Origin: an uncultured Clostridia bacterium
GTDB taxonomy: Bacteria > Bacillota > Clostridia > TANB77 > CAG-508
NCBI GenBank assembly: GCA_934183305.1
Contig: CAKPSF010000007.1
Coordinates: 1 to 41,211, forward strand
Length of the DNA: 41,211 nt
Reading direction: 5' to 3'
The notes under the pieces were generated by a model. That model had not been told where the DNA came from and searched no databases. It saw only the letters and a program-made list of their open reading frames with translations. Shown piece by piece: positions 1 to 6,844 of the stretch. Positions within the stretch are counted from its first letter, which is position 1, and every line of letters starts with the position of its first letter. Made by a program: the position numbers and the translations under genes.

Positions 1-98
1 ATATAGCAAACAATAAAATATATAATTTCTATTTGAATAAAGTTGAGAAAGAGTCATGTTAATGATAGCGAGAAATTACAATTTTATAGGAGGAGAAA

Positions 99-671
99 AT
101 GGGAAAGATAACTTGGAAACCAGGAACATTTGAATATCCAATACCAGCAGCAATGGTAAGCTGTGGAACAATGGAAAAATCTAATATAATTACTGTGGCT
201 TGGACAGGTATTATAAATACAAACCCTGCAATGGTATACATATCAGTAAGACCAGAAAGATATTCACATGATATTATAGAAAAATCAGGAGAATTTGTTA
301 TAAACTTAACAACAAATGATTTAGCTTATGCAACTGATTGGTGTGGAGTTAAATCAGGAAAAGATTTTGATAAGTTTGAAAAAATGCACTTAACAAAACA
401 GAAAGCGAATTTTGTAAAATGTCCAATGATAGAAGAATCTCCGGTATCAATTGAATGTAAAGTAAGAGAAATAAAAAGATTAGGAAGTCATGATATGTTT
501 ATTGCTGATGTCTTAGCAATAAATGCAGATGAAAAATATTTTGATAAAAAAGGAGCATTTGATGTATCAAAATGTAACTTAATTGCTTACGCAAATGGTG
601 GATATTATGCTTTAGGAAAAAAGGTTGGAAAGTTTGGTTATTCGGTGCAAAAAAAGAAAAGAAAGAAATAA
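99..671 (+). CDS. Flavin reductase family protein (FMN-binding split barrel)
   Basis: 190 aa, about the usual length for the flavin reductase-like domain family of FMN-binding split-barrel proteins. The N-terminus (GTFEYPIPAAMVSCGT, then NIITVAWTGIINTNPAMVYI) has the family pattern of a barrel strand, a short glycine/alanine segment and an 'N-P-P/A' turn that lines the flavin pocket. The C-terminus is a lysine-rich tail. ATG at 99 follows GGAGGAG with good spacing. These proteins bind FMN and reduce flavin or a small substrate in the cytosol; the true substrate cannot be told from sequence. It stands alone, closed by a terminator directly at its stop codon, so it is not co-transcribed with the ribosomal cluster. 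Confidence 0.8.
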   Translation: MGKITWKPGTFEYPIPAAMVSCGTMEKSNIITVAWTGIINTNPAMVYISVRPERYSHDIIEKSGEFVINLTTNDLAYATDWCGVKSGKDFDKFEKMHLTKQKANFVKCPMIEESPVSIECKVREIKRLGSHDMFIADVLAINADEKYFDKKGAFDVSKCNLIAYANGGYYALGKKVGKFGYSVQKKKRKK

Positions 672-693
672 GGCAAAAAAGCCTTATTTTTTT
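670..693 (+). terminator. Intrinsic terminator of the flavin reductase-like gene
   Basis: A five-pair stem AAGGC/GCCTT with an A6 loop, followed by a run of T, overlaps the stop codon of the upstream gene. The stem is short but the U-tract is long. Confidence 0.7.
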
Positions 694-713
694 GACAAAT
701 TCATATAAATTCG

Positions 714-742
714 TTGACAAACCTTGCCAATAGTGGTAAAAT
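714..742 (+). promoter_or_regulatory. Sigma-A promoter of the rpmG-secE-nusG-rplKA cluster
   Basis: TTGACA at 714-719, a 17-bp spacer, and TAAAAT at 737-742 make a near-consensus vegetative promoter. The predicted transcript start falls at an 8-bp inverted repeat (AGTATATG 748-755, CATATACT 766-773), so the mRNA would begin with a stem-loop. Confidence 0.8.
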
Positions 743-823
743 ATTTTAGTATATGTTTTAAATGGCATATACTCACATCGTTTCAAAATTAAAAAAGCCT
801 AAGAGGCTACGGAGGTGTATAAA

Positions 824-988
824 ATGGCAGCAAAAGGACCAAGAGAAAATATAACATTAGAATGTACAGAATGTAAAAGAAGAAATTACATGACTTCAAA
901 AAATAAGAGAAATAACACAGACAGATTAGAAATAGTTAAATATTGTAAATTCTGCGGAAAACGTACAACACATAAAGAAACAAAATAA
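824..988 (+). CDS. rpmG: 50S ribosomal protein L33
   Basis: A 54-aa ORF. It starts ATG-GCA-GCA after GGAGG and reads MAAKGPRENITLECTECK onward. Two cysteine pairs (CTEC near residue 14 and CKFC near residue 41) form the zinc ribbon of the C+ type of L33. The terminal HKETK is typical. L33 is a small protein of the large ribosomal subunit. The position directly before secE-nusG-rplK is the common Firmicute order; secE follows after 24 bp. The C+ form keeps zinc, in contrast to the Zn-independent paralogue some Firmicutes express when zinc is scarce. Confidence 0.95.
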   Translation: MAAKGPRENITLECTECKRRNYMTSKNKRNNTDRLEIVKYCKFCGKRTTHKETK

Positions 989-1012
989 TAGCTGTTTTTA
1001 GGAGGAAGTAAA

Positions 1013-1357
1013 ATGGCAAAAAAAGATATTAAACAAGATAATGTTAAAAAAACTAAAAAAGAAGAAAAAAATAAAAGACGTTTTTTTAAAGACTTTAAAG
1101 CTGAGTTAAAAAAAGTTGTATGGCCTACTCCAAAGCAATTATTAAATAATACTATAGCAGTTATAACAATTGTACTTGTTGTAGGAATTATTGTTTTTGT
1201 ATTAGATATGGGATTTGAATTTTTAAATAAACAAAATGCACAATTGCAAGCAAAAGTGCAAGAAAGTTATTCTAATTCTGTAAATAATAGCACTACATCA
1301 AATACTGATGAAGCTTCTAGTGTAGAAAATGATACAGAAAACAATATCGTAGAATAA
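1013..1357 (+). CDS. secE: Preprotein translocase subunit SecE
   Basis: 114 aa. A lysine-rich N-terminal segment is followed by the SecE signature (FKAELKKVVWPTPKQLLNNT, residues ~27-46) and one membrane helix (~47-70). SecE clamps SecY in the membrane channel for protein export. The C-terminal ~40 residues are an extra tail rich in Ser, Asn and Glu that single-helix SecE proteins of ~60-75 aa usually lack. It is probably cytoplasmic or surface-exposed and disordered; its role is unknown. Start chosen at ATG 1013 after AGGAGG. It is co-transcribed with rpmG and nusG. Confidence 0.95.
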   Translation: MAKKDIKQDNVKKTKKEEKNKRRFFKDFKAELKKVVWPTPKQLLNNTIAVITIVLVVGIIVFVLDMGFEFLNKQNAQLQAKVQESYSNSVNNSTTSNTDEASSVENDTENNIVE

Positions 1358-1382
1358 TATTTAAAATTAGGAGGAGTCTTTT

Positions 1383-1916
1383 ATGTCTGACAAGAATTAT
1401 GATTCTAATCCTAGATGGTATGTTGTTCATACATATTCAGGATATGAAAATAAAGTAAAAACAGATTTAGAAAAAACAATAAAAAATAGAGAGTTAGAAG
1501 ATTTCTTTTTTGAAATTGTTGTTCCTATGGAAGAACAAATAGAAATAAAAGATGGAAAGAAAAAAACTAATTTAAAAAAAGTATTCCCTGGTTATGTACT
1601 TATAAAAATGATTGTTACAGAAGAATCATGGTATATAGTTAGAAATACAAGAGGGGTTACAGGTTTTGTTGGGTCTGGAACAGATCCAATACCTTTAACA
1701 GACGAAGAAATTAGAAATATGGGATTTGAAGATGTTCCTATAAACGTTGACTATGACATTAATGATTCTGTTAGAGTAATGAATGGACCATTTGAGAACT
1801 TTGTTGGAATAGTTCAAGAAATAAATAAAGAAAAACACAAAGTTAAAGTTTTAGTTTCAATGTTTGGTAGAGAAACACCAGTAGAGTTAGAATTTTCTCA
1901 AGTACAGAAAATATAA
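1383..1916 (+). CDS. nusG: Transcription termination/antitermination factor NusG
   Basis: 177 aa, normal length. The N-terminal NGN domain opens with RWYVVHTYSGYENKVKTDLE and contains the FPGYVLIKM strand that contacts RNA polymerase. The C-terminal KOW domain (~125-177) has the VRVMNGPFENFVGIV motif that binds S10 or Rho. NusG tunes pausing and elongation and links transcription to translation. It sits 25 bp after secE with its own GGAGG, and rplK follows after 24 bp: the conserved secE-nusG-rplK order. Confidence 0.97.
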   Translation: MSDKNYDSNPRWYVVHTYSGYENKVKTDLEKTIKNRELEDFFFEIVVPMEEQIEIKDGKKKTNLKKVFPGYVLIKMIVTEESWYIVRNTRGVTGFVGSGTDPIPLTDEEIRNMGFEDVPINVDYDINDSVRVMNGPFENFVGIVQEINKEKHKVKVLVSMFGRETPVELEFSQVQKI

Positions 1917-1940
1917 AAATGAAATAAGGAGGCCAAAAAA

Positions 1941-2369
1941 ATGGCAGAAAAAGAAATTACAAACGTAATTAAATTACAAATAGAAGCAGGAAAAGCAACA
2001 CCAGCTCCACCAGTTGGACCAGCTTTAGGATCAAGTGGTGTTAACATTATGCAATTCGTTAAGGAATTTAATGATAGAACAGCTAACCAACCAGGTATGA
2101 TAATACCAGTTGTTATAACTGTTTATAAAGATAAATCATTTACATTTATCACTAAAGTTCCACCAGTTGCAGTTTTAATCAAAAAAGCTTTAAAAATTGA
2201 AAAAGGTTCAGGAAAACCAAATAGAGATAAAGTTGCAACAATAACAATGGATCAAGTAAAACAAATAGCAGAACAAAAAATGGAAGACTTAAATGCAGCA
2301 TCTTTAGAAACAGCTATGAGTATGGTTAAGGGGACTGCACGTTCTATGGGTGTTATTGTTTCTGAATAA
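1941..2369 (+). CDS. rplK: 50S ribosomal protein L11
   Basis: 142 aa, the normal length. The N-terminal domain holds TPAPPVGPALGSSGVNIMQF, the conserved proline-rich loop that moves with EF-G and binds thiopeptides; the C-terminal rRNA-binding domain follows to residue 142. L11 forms the GTPase-associated centre with 23S rRNA and is needed for stringent-response activation by RelA. Start ATG 1941 after AAGGAGG. The stop is only 3 bp before a folded intergenic repeat that separates it from rplA. Confidence 0.97.
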   Translation: MAEKEITNVIKLQIEAGKATPAPPVGPALGSSGVNIMQFVKEFNDRTANQPGMIIPVVITVYKDKSFTFITKVPPVAVLIKKALKIEKGSGKPNRDKVATITMDQVKQIAEQKMEDLNAASLETAMSMVKGTARSMGVIVSE

Positions 2370-2372
2370 ATT

Positions 2373-2480
2373 ATAAGCGGCGTCTAACTTCGTTAATCAT
2401 CGCTTGAAAATGTCCTCGACGTACAAAAAGTACGACTGCGGATTTTCAGCTTGATTGCCTTGTTATACTTGCTTCTAATT
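2373..2480 (+). repeat. 108-bp folded intergenic repeat, copy 1 (MITE/REP-like)
   Basis: This copy and the one at 3962-4069 differ at 8 of 108 positions by my manual alignment, so they are about 93% identical and in the same orientation. The ends are inverted: AAGC...GTnTAAC on the left against GTTATAC...GCTT on the right. The centre is a hairpin with CGTAC-AAAAA-GTACG at its tip. I count 43 G or C, about 40%, clearly above the surrounding DNA. It begins 3 bp after the rplK stop. No ORF or transposase is inside it. Confidence 0.85.
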
Positions 2481-2536
2481 CATTCTATATAATTAAAAGA
2501 TTGTAAAAACGATAAATCGTTTTCAATATAAATTTT

Positions 2537-2568
2537 TGGGAGGAGAAATCCGTTAATACCAAGGGAGG
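2537..2568 (+). promoter_or_regulatory. Possible L1-binding/translation control site before rplA
   Basis: The rplA leader carries two Shine-Dalgarno-like stretches, GGGAGGAG (2538-2545) and AAGGGAGG (2561-2568), separated by AATCCGTTAATACC. L1 is known in other bacteria to repress its own mRNA through a site resembling its 23S rRNA target, and this block just before rplA could be such a site. This is inference from position and sequence shape only. Upstream, AAACGAT-AA-ATCGTTT at about 2506-2523 makes a small hairpin. Confidence 0.3.
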
Positions 2569-2575
2569 TTTTAAA

Positions 2576-3253
2576 ATGAAAAAAGGAAAAAGATATCTTG
2601 AAGCTGAAAAATTAGTAGACAGCTCAAAAGATTATTCAGCAAAAGAAGCTATTGAAACTATTGAAAAGTTTCCAAAAGCTAAATTTGATGAAACAGTAGA
2701 ATTACACGTAAAATTAGGTGTTGATTCTAAACATGCAGAACAACAAGTTAGAGGTACAGTTGTACTTCCTAATGGAACAGGTAAAACTTTAAAAGTATTA
2801 GTTTTCGCTAAAGGCGATAAAGCTACAGAAGCTGAAAAAGCAGGAGCAGATTTCGTTGGAGCAGAAGAATTAATACCAAAAATCGAAAAAGAAAACTGGT
2901 TTGATTATGACGTTATAGTTGCTACTCCAGATATGATGGGTGTAGTAGGAAGATTAGGTAAAGTATTAGGACCAAAAGGTTTAATGCCAAACCCTAAATC
3001 AGGAACAGTAACAATGGATGTTACAAAAGCAATAAAAGATATTAAATCAGGTAAAGTTGAATATAGATTAGATAAAACTAATATAATTCACTTAGGATTT
3101 GGAAAAGTTTCATTTGGAGCTGAAAAATTATTAGAAAACTATGAAACTGTTATGGAAGCTATAATAAAAGCTAAACCAGCAGCAGCTAAAGGTCAATACA
3201 TTAAGAGTGTTGCAGTAAGCACAACAATGGGACCAAGTATATATGTAAAATAA
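2576..3253 (+). CDS. rplA: 50S ribosomal protein L1
   Basis: 225 aa, normal length (~230). The conserved block GVVGRLGKVLGPKGLMPNPK near residue 130 and the following SGTVT are the L1 signature. L1 binds the mobile L1 stalk of 23S rRNA and helps tRNA leave the E site; free L1 often represses its own operon. ATG 2576 follows AAGGGAGG. The gap of 206 bp from rplK, normally short, is caused by the 108-bp repeat. The L10 leader begins right after the stop codon. Confidence 0.97.
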   Translation: MKKGKRYLEAEKLVDSSKDYSAKEAIETIEKFPKAKFDETVELHVKLGVDSKHAEQQVRGTVVLPNGTGKTLKVLVFAKGDKATEAEKAGADFVGAEELIPKIEKENWFDYDVIVATPDMMGVVGRLGKVLGPKGLMPNPKSGTVTMDVTKAIKDIKSGKVEYRLDKTNIIHLGFGKVSFGAEKLLENYETVMEAIIKAKPAAAKGQYIKSVAVSTTMGPSIYVK

Positions 3254-3267
3254 GAAAATATAATAAA

Positions 3268-3379
3268 TAACCTAAGAAAGTAGGCAATTTATATAAGTCC
3301 TACCGAGGTATACAGAAAAAAGAATGTATTTAATTTATACACTCTGTATATGTTCGGTTGGACATATACAGAGTTTTTT
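3268..3379 (+). promoter_or_regulatory. L10 ribosomal protein leader with attenuator
   Basis: The rplA-rplJ gap starts with AACCTAAGAAAGTAGGCAA, then AAGTCCTACCGAGGT. The pair GTAGG/CCTAC with flanking purine-rich loops is the core recognised in the Firmicute L10 leader, which binds the L10(L12)4 complex. A strong terminator hairpin follows at 3341-3379. The established model is that excess L10-L12 stabilises termination and lowers rplJ-rplL expression. Confidence 0.8.
3341..3379 (+). terminator. Terminator/attenuator hairpin before rplJ
   Basis: A perfect 13-bp stem (ACTCTGTATATGT 3341-3353 with ACATATACAGAGT 3362-3374) closes an 8-nt loop and is followed by T6. It lies inside the rplJ leader, 75 bp before the gene, so it must be conditional. 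Confidence 0.85.
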
Positions 3380-3453
3380 AATTTATATAATAAATGAAAA
3401 ACAAATATAATAAAAATTGTTTTTCGCAAATCTTGAGGAGGTGAAAGATACAA

Positions 3454-3954
3454 ATGGCAAATGAAAAAATCATAGCACAAAAAGAAAAAGAGGTTAATGA
3501 ATTAGCTGAAAAAATTAAAGCATCTAAAATAGTTCTTTTAACAGATTATAGAGGAATTACAGTAGATAGCGTTACAGGTTTAAGAGCTGATTTAAGAAAA
3601 TCTAACTCAGAATACAAAGTTATAAAAAACAATATAACAAGAAGAGCATTAGAAAAATGTGAATACGCAGGTTTAGAAGATTTATTAGTTGGTCCAACAG
3701 CTGTAGTAATGAATAGTGAAGATTATTTAGAAACAGCTAAGACAATTTATAACTTCTCAAAAGACAATGAGTTTTACAAAATTAAAGGTGGAATTATAGA
3801 TGGAAAAGTTATGTCTGCAGAAGAAATCATAACTCTTGCAAAATTACCATCAAAAGAAACACTTATTGGTATGCTTGCTGGTGCATTACTTGGAAATATT
3901 TCAAAACTTGCAGTTGCATTGGATCAAGTTAAGAATCAAAAAGAAGTTGCCTAA
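3454..3954 (+). CDS. rplJ: 50S ribosomal protein L10
   Basis: 166 aa, usual length. The N-terminal RNA-binding domain has the conserved SKIVLLTDYRGITVDSVTGL and YKVIKNNITRRAL segments; the C-terminal helix (KLAVALDQVKNQKEVA) is where L7/L12 dimers dock. L10 anchors the L7/L12 stalk on the ribosome and, bound to L12, represses its own leader. ATG 3454 follows GAGGAGGTG. A second copy of the 108-bp folded repeat starts 7 bp after its stop. Confidence 0.97.
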   Translation: MANEKIIAQKEKEVNELAEKIKASKIVLLTDYRGITVDSVTGLRADLRKSNSEYKVIKNNITRRALEKCEYAGLEDLLVGPTAVVMNSEDYLETAKTIYNFSKDNEFYKIKGGIIDGKVMSAEEIITLAKLPSKETLIGMLAGALLGNISKLAVALDQVKNQKEVA

Positions 3955-3961
3955 ATTAATG

Positions 3962-4069
3962 ATAAGCGGCGTATAACTGCGTTAATCTTCGCCTAAAAAT
4001 GTCCTCGACGTACAAAAAGTACGACTGCGGATTTTTGGCTCGATTGCCTTGTTATACTTGCTTCTAATT
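3962..4069 (+). repeat. 108-bp folded intergenic repeat, copy 2 (MITE/REP-like)
   Basis: This is the second copy of the element at 2373-2480, same orientation, 8 base differences. Four of those differences are two compensatory pairs: where copy 1 has GCT-T-GAAAAT opposite ATTTTC-AGC, copy 2 has GCC-T-AAAAAT opposite ATTTTT-GGC. Its outer stem GTATAAC/GTTATAC is perfect. It separates rplJ from rplL. Confidence 0.85.
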
Positions 4070-4161
4070 AATTTATGTATTTTAAAAAATTATTATTAAA
4101 GGGATGGCCTCGATACCCTATCAGAATACGAGGAATAAAAAAAATTTAGGAGGATTTAAAA

Positions 4162-4527
4162 ATGAGTAAAGAAGAAATGATTGAAGAAATCAAAAAAATG
4201 ACAGTAGTTGAATTAGCTGATTTAGTAAAAGCTATAGAAGAAGAATTTGGAGTATCTGCAGTTGCAGCTGCAGCACCAGCAGCAGCTGGAGCAGTAGCAG
4301 GAGCTGCTGAAGAAAAAACATCATTTGATGTAGTATTAAAAGAAGCAGGAGCTAACAAAATCCAAGTAATCAAAGTTGTTAGAGATGCAACAGGATTAGG
4401 ATTAAAAGAAGCTAAAGACTTAGTTGATGGAGCACCAAAAACAATTAAAGAAGGTGTAGCTAAGGAAGAAGCTGAAGAATTAAAAGCTAAATTCGTAGAA
4501 GTTGGAGCAGTTGTTGAATTAGCTTAG
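4162..4527 (+). CDS. rplL: 50S ribosomal protein L7/L12
   Basis: 121 aa, normal length. An N-terminal dimerisation helix (MSKEEMIEEIKKMTVVELAD) is followed by the Ala-rich hinge (~33-52) and the C-terminal domain (FDVVLKEAGANKIQVIKVVR, then TGLGLKEAKDLVD), which recruits translational GTPases. It has its own AGGAGG. The rplJ-rplL gap is 207 bp because of the inserted repeat. A strong terminator follows and rpoB is not downstream, unlike the common rplJL-rpoBC layout. Confidence 0.98.
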   Translation: MSKEEMIEEIKKMTVVELADLVKAIEEEFGVSAVAAAAPAAAGAVAGAAEEKTSFDVVLKEAGANKIQVIKVVRDATGLGLKEAKDLVDGAPKTIKEGVAKEEAEELKAKFVEVGAVVELA

Positions 4528-4555
4528 TTATTTAACTTTATACGTCATTTAAAAG

Positions 4556-4588
4556 AGAGTTGTAATATAATTACAACTCTTTTTTTTA
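4556..4588 (+). terminator. Intrinsic terminator after rplL
   Basis: An 11-bp perfect stem AGAGTTGTAAT (4556-4566) / ATTACAACTCT (4570-4580), a 3-nt loop and a run of T close the ribosomal protein operon. Confidence 0.9.
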
Positions 4589-4598
4589 TGCTTAAATA

Positions 4599-4627
4599 TA
4601 GACAAACTATTATAAATATAATAAAAT
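4599..4627 (+). promoter_or_regulatory. Candidate sigma-A promoter of mtnN
   Basis: TAGACA (4599-4604), 17-bp spacer, TAAAAT (4622-4627), 29 bp before the mtnN start. The match is reasonable, and the upstream terminator makes a separate promoter necessary. Confidence 0.55.
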
Positions 4628-4656
4628 ATTATGTATATAAATAAGGAGTGAGTTGT

Positions 4657-5346
4657 ATGGAATATATAGGCATTATTGCTGCAATGACTGAAGAAGTAGC
4701 TGCTATTGAAAAGTTGATGGAAGATATAAAAATAAATAATATTTATGAATTGACTTTTATTGAAGGGAAGATACATAATAAAAATATTGTTCTTGTTCAA
4801 TGTGGTGTGGGTAAGGTAAATGCTGCAAGAACTACACAAATATTAATAGATAATTATAAACTAGACTATATTATTAATGTTGGGACAGCTGGTGGTCTTA
4901 AAGAAGATATTGAAATTGGGGATGTGGTTATAGCAGATAAATTAGTTCAACATGATTTTGATATTACTGCTGGAGGACATGAGAAGGGATATATATCACA
5001 CTTAGGAAAGTATTTTTATTCTAATAAAGATTTAATTAATAAAACAGAAAATGTTATGGAGAGCTTGGACGAGAATTTTAATACATTTATTGGGACTATT
5101 GCAACAGGAGATATTTTTGTACAAGATGTTGATGTGAAGAATAAAATAAAAGAAGAATTTGAACCTGCTTGTACAGAGATGGAGGGGGCTGCAATAGCTC
5201 AGGTATGCACATTGGATAATATGCCTTTTGTTGTTATTAGAGCTATATCCGATAAACCGAATGGAAATAATGGTATTGACTTTGAAACATATTTGGAAAT
5301 GGCTTGTGAAAGATATGCCAAATTTATTGACATTTTTCTAAAATAA
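4657..5346 (+). CDS. mtnN: 5'-methylthioadenosine/S-adenosylhomocysteine nucleosidase
   Basis: 229 aa. The family fold is clear: GIIAAMTEEVAAI at the start with catalytic-type Glu12, QCGVGKVNAA, the NVGTAGGL loop, ATGDIFV, EMEGAAIAQV and ISDKPNG with the catalytic Asp. The enzyme splits adenine from MTA and SAH, feeding methionine salvage and the activated methyl cycle and, where luxS exists, autoinducer-2 synthesis. ATG 4657 is preferred: AAGGAG at 4643-4648 lies 8 nt before it, whereas a GTG at 4648 would overlap that site. It is monocistronic after the rplL terminator. Confidence 0.93.
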   Translation: MEYIGIIAAMTEEVAAIEKLMEDIKINNIYELTFIEGKIHNKNIVLVQCGVGKVNAARTTQILIDNYKLDYIINVGTAGGLKEDIEIGDVVIADKLVQHDFDITAGGHEKGYISHLGKYFYSNKDLINKTENVMESLDENFNTFIGTIATGDIFVQDVDVKNKIKEEFEPACTEMEGAAIAQVCTLDNMPFVVIRAISDKPNGNNGIDFETYLEMACERYAKFIDIFLK

Positions 5347-5446
5347 AGATATAATCTCAGTATGAAATTTATTTACGGAAGAACAAATTGAAAGAATTAA
5401 AACTAAAGCTAAAAAGGTAATCTAAGAACAAATAATAGGAGAAATT

Positions 5447-6820
5447 ATGAAACTTGTAAATAAAATAAAAATTTCATTACTAATATCAATGTTTGTAGCT
5501 GTTTTGCTAAATATAAGAGCTTTTGCAGCAACTGGAGTTGTTACAGAAATAACTGTGAATGTAAGAGAAAAGGCTTCAAAAGATTCAAAGAGAATTATGT
5601 ATGTTACTCAGGATGATAAAGTTGAAGTTTTAGAAAAAGATGGAGATTGGTATAAGATTAAAGCTAAAGGAAAGACAGGCTATATACTTGGAACATATGT
5701 AAAAGTAGATGATTCAGAGCTAGAAAATAGCACTTCATCAGATAACAATGAAACAACAGTTGATGAAAAGTCAGAAGAACAAAACAATAATACTGAGAAT
5801 AATGAAAAGACAACAGAAGTAGAAACAAAAAAATATTTAAAAAGTAAATCAGAGTTAAAGATAATACCTAGTATTTCTTCAAGTGTTATATATACAACAT
5901 CAAATGATATGTTAATAGATATTATTGAAGAAACAGGAAAATGGACATATATTTCAGCAGATAATATATTTGGCTGGGTAAGAACAGATAATATATTTAG
6001 TAAAGAAGAACAAAAATCAAAAGAATCTAGTTCTACAACAGAAAATGAAACTACTGATACTAAAACAGAAGAATCTGAAACTAAGAGTGAAGTTAAAAAA
6101 ACAGCATATATAAAATATGATACAGTAAATTTAAGAAAAACTGCATCAACAAGTTCGAAAGTATTAGCAAAACTAAAATTAAATGATGAAGTAACAATAA
6201 TTGAAGATGTTGATTCTGTTTGGTATAAGGTTGAAGTTGATGGAAAAACAGGATATATTTCAAAAGAATTGTTAGCTGATAGTAAACAAGATAAAAAAGA
6301 AACTGAAACAAAAACTGAAACCTCATCTTCTAGAAGTGGAGAAGATGTTTCAAGAGAAGAAAAAAAGGATACAAGTAGCAATAGTGAAGAAGAAAAAACT
6401 ACTAATGAATCTACTAGTTCATCTACATCAAGTTCAGTAACTGGTGAAAAAGTTGTTGCTTATGCTAAAGAATATTTAGGATATAAATATACATATGGCG
6501 GTTCAACTCCTAAATCAGGATTTGATTGTTCAGGATTTACATCATATGTGTACAAAAATTTTGGATATTCATTATCAAGATCATCTTCAGGTCAAGCTAA
6601 CAATGGAACTAAGGTAAGTAAAGATGATTTACAAATAGGAGATATACTTATATTTAAGAATCAATCTTTAACAAAAATAGGTCATGTTGGTATTTATGTT
6701 GGAGATAACAAAATGATACATGCATCAGAGCCTGGTGTTGGGGTAACTATTACAGACTTGGATGCAAGAGGCTATAATTACAATAAAAGATTTGTAATGG
6801 CAAGAAGAATAATTAAATAA
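5447..6820 (+). CDS. Secreted SH3b-domain NlpC/P60 peptidoglycan endopeptidase
   Basis: 457 aa. A signal peptide (residues 1-~28, ending IRAFAA) is followed by a bacterial SH3 domain (~30-78, VNVREKAS...GYILGTYVK), a Ser/Glu/Asn-rich linker, a weaker second SH3-like repeat (~125-182), a third clear SH3 domain (~215-268, VNLRKTAS...GYISKELL), another low-complexity linker, and a C-terminal NlpC/P60 domain (~335-457). Catalytic residues are Cys361 in FDCSGF, His413 in GHVGIYVG and His425 in IHAS. Such enzymes cut the D-Glu-diaminopimelate peptide bond in the wall, with SH3b domains holding the substrate. No promoter is obvious in the 100 bp upstream; ATG 5447 follows AGGAGA. Its cell-wall role fits growth, division or sporulation, which cannot be distinguished here. 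Confidence 0.88.
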   Translation: MKLVNKIKISLLISMFVAVLLNIRAFAATGVVTEITVNVREKASKDSKRIMYVTQDDKVEVLEKDGDWYKIKAKGKTGYILGTYVKVDDSELENSTSSDNNETTVDEKSEEQNNNTENNEKTTEVETKKYLKSKSELKIIPSISSSVIYTTSNDMLIDIIEETGKWTYISADNIFGWVRTDNIFSKEEQKSKESSSTTENETTDTKTEESETKSEVKKTAYIKYDTVNLRKTASTSSKVLAKLKLNDEVTIIEDVDSVWYKVEVDGKTGYISKELLADSKQDKKETETKTETSSSRSGEDVSREEKKDTSSNSEEEKTTNESTSSSTSSSVTGEKVVAYAKEYLGYKYTYGGSTPKSGFDCSGFTSYVYKNFGYSLSRSSSGQANNGTKVSKDDLQIGDILIFKNQSLTKIGHVGIYVGDNKMIHASEPGVGVTITDLDARGYNYNKRFVMARRIIK

Positions 6821-6844
6821 GGGGAGCAGAAAGCGAGTACATAA

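Noticed and set aside
988..1012. tRNA gene between rpmG and secE, as in some bacteria
   Set aside because: The gap is 24 bp and contains only a ribosome site.
4146..4373. Minus-strand ORF opposite rplL
   Set aside because: It is the antisense shadow of the Ala-rich hinge of L7/L12.
5347..5446. A run of ~19 codons (ending EERIKTKAKKVI-like helix) before the SH3b-NlpC/P60 gene that could be a gene remnant
   Set aside because: No start codon or ribosome site, a stop directly before it, and a stretch this short in AT-rich DNA is expected by chance.
5680..6381. Long minus-strand ORF (233 codons) opposite the SH3b-NlpC/P60 gene
   Set aside because: It mirrors the Ser/Glu/Thr-rich linkers of the real gene, with no ribosome site and low-complexity composition.
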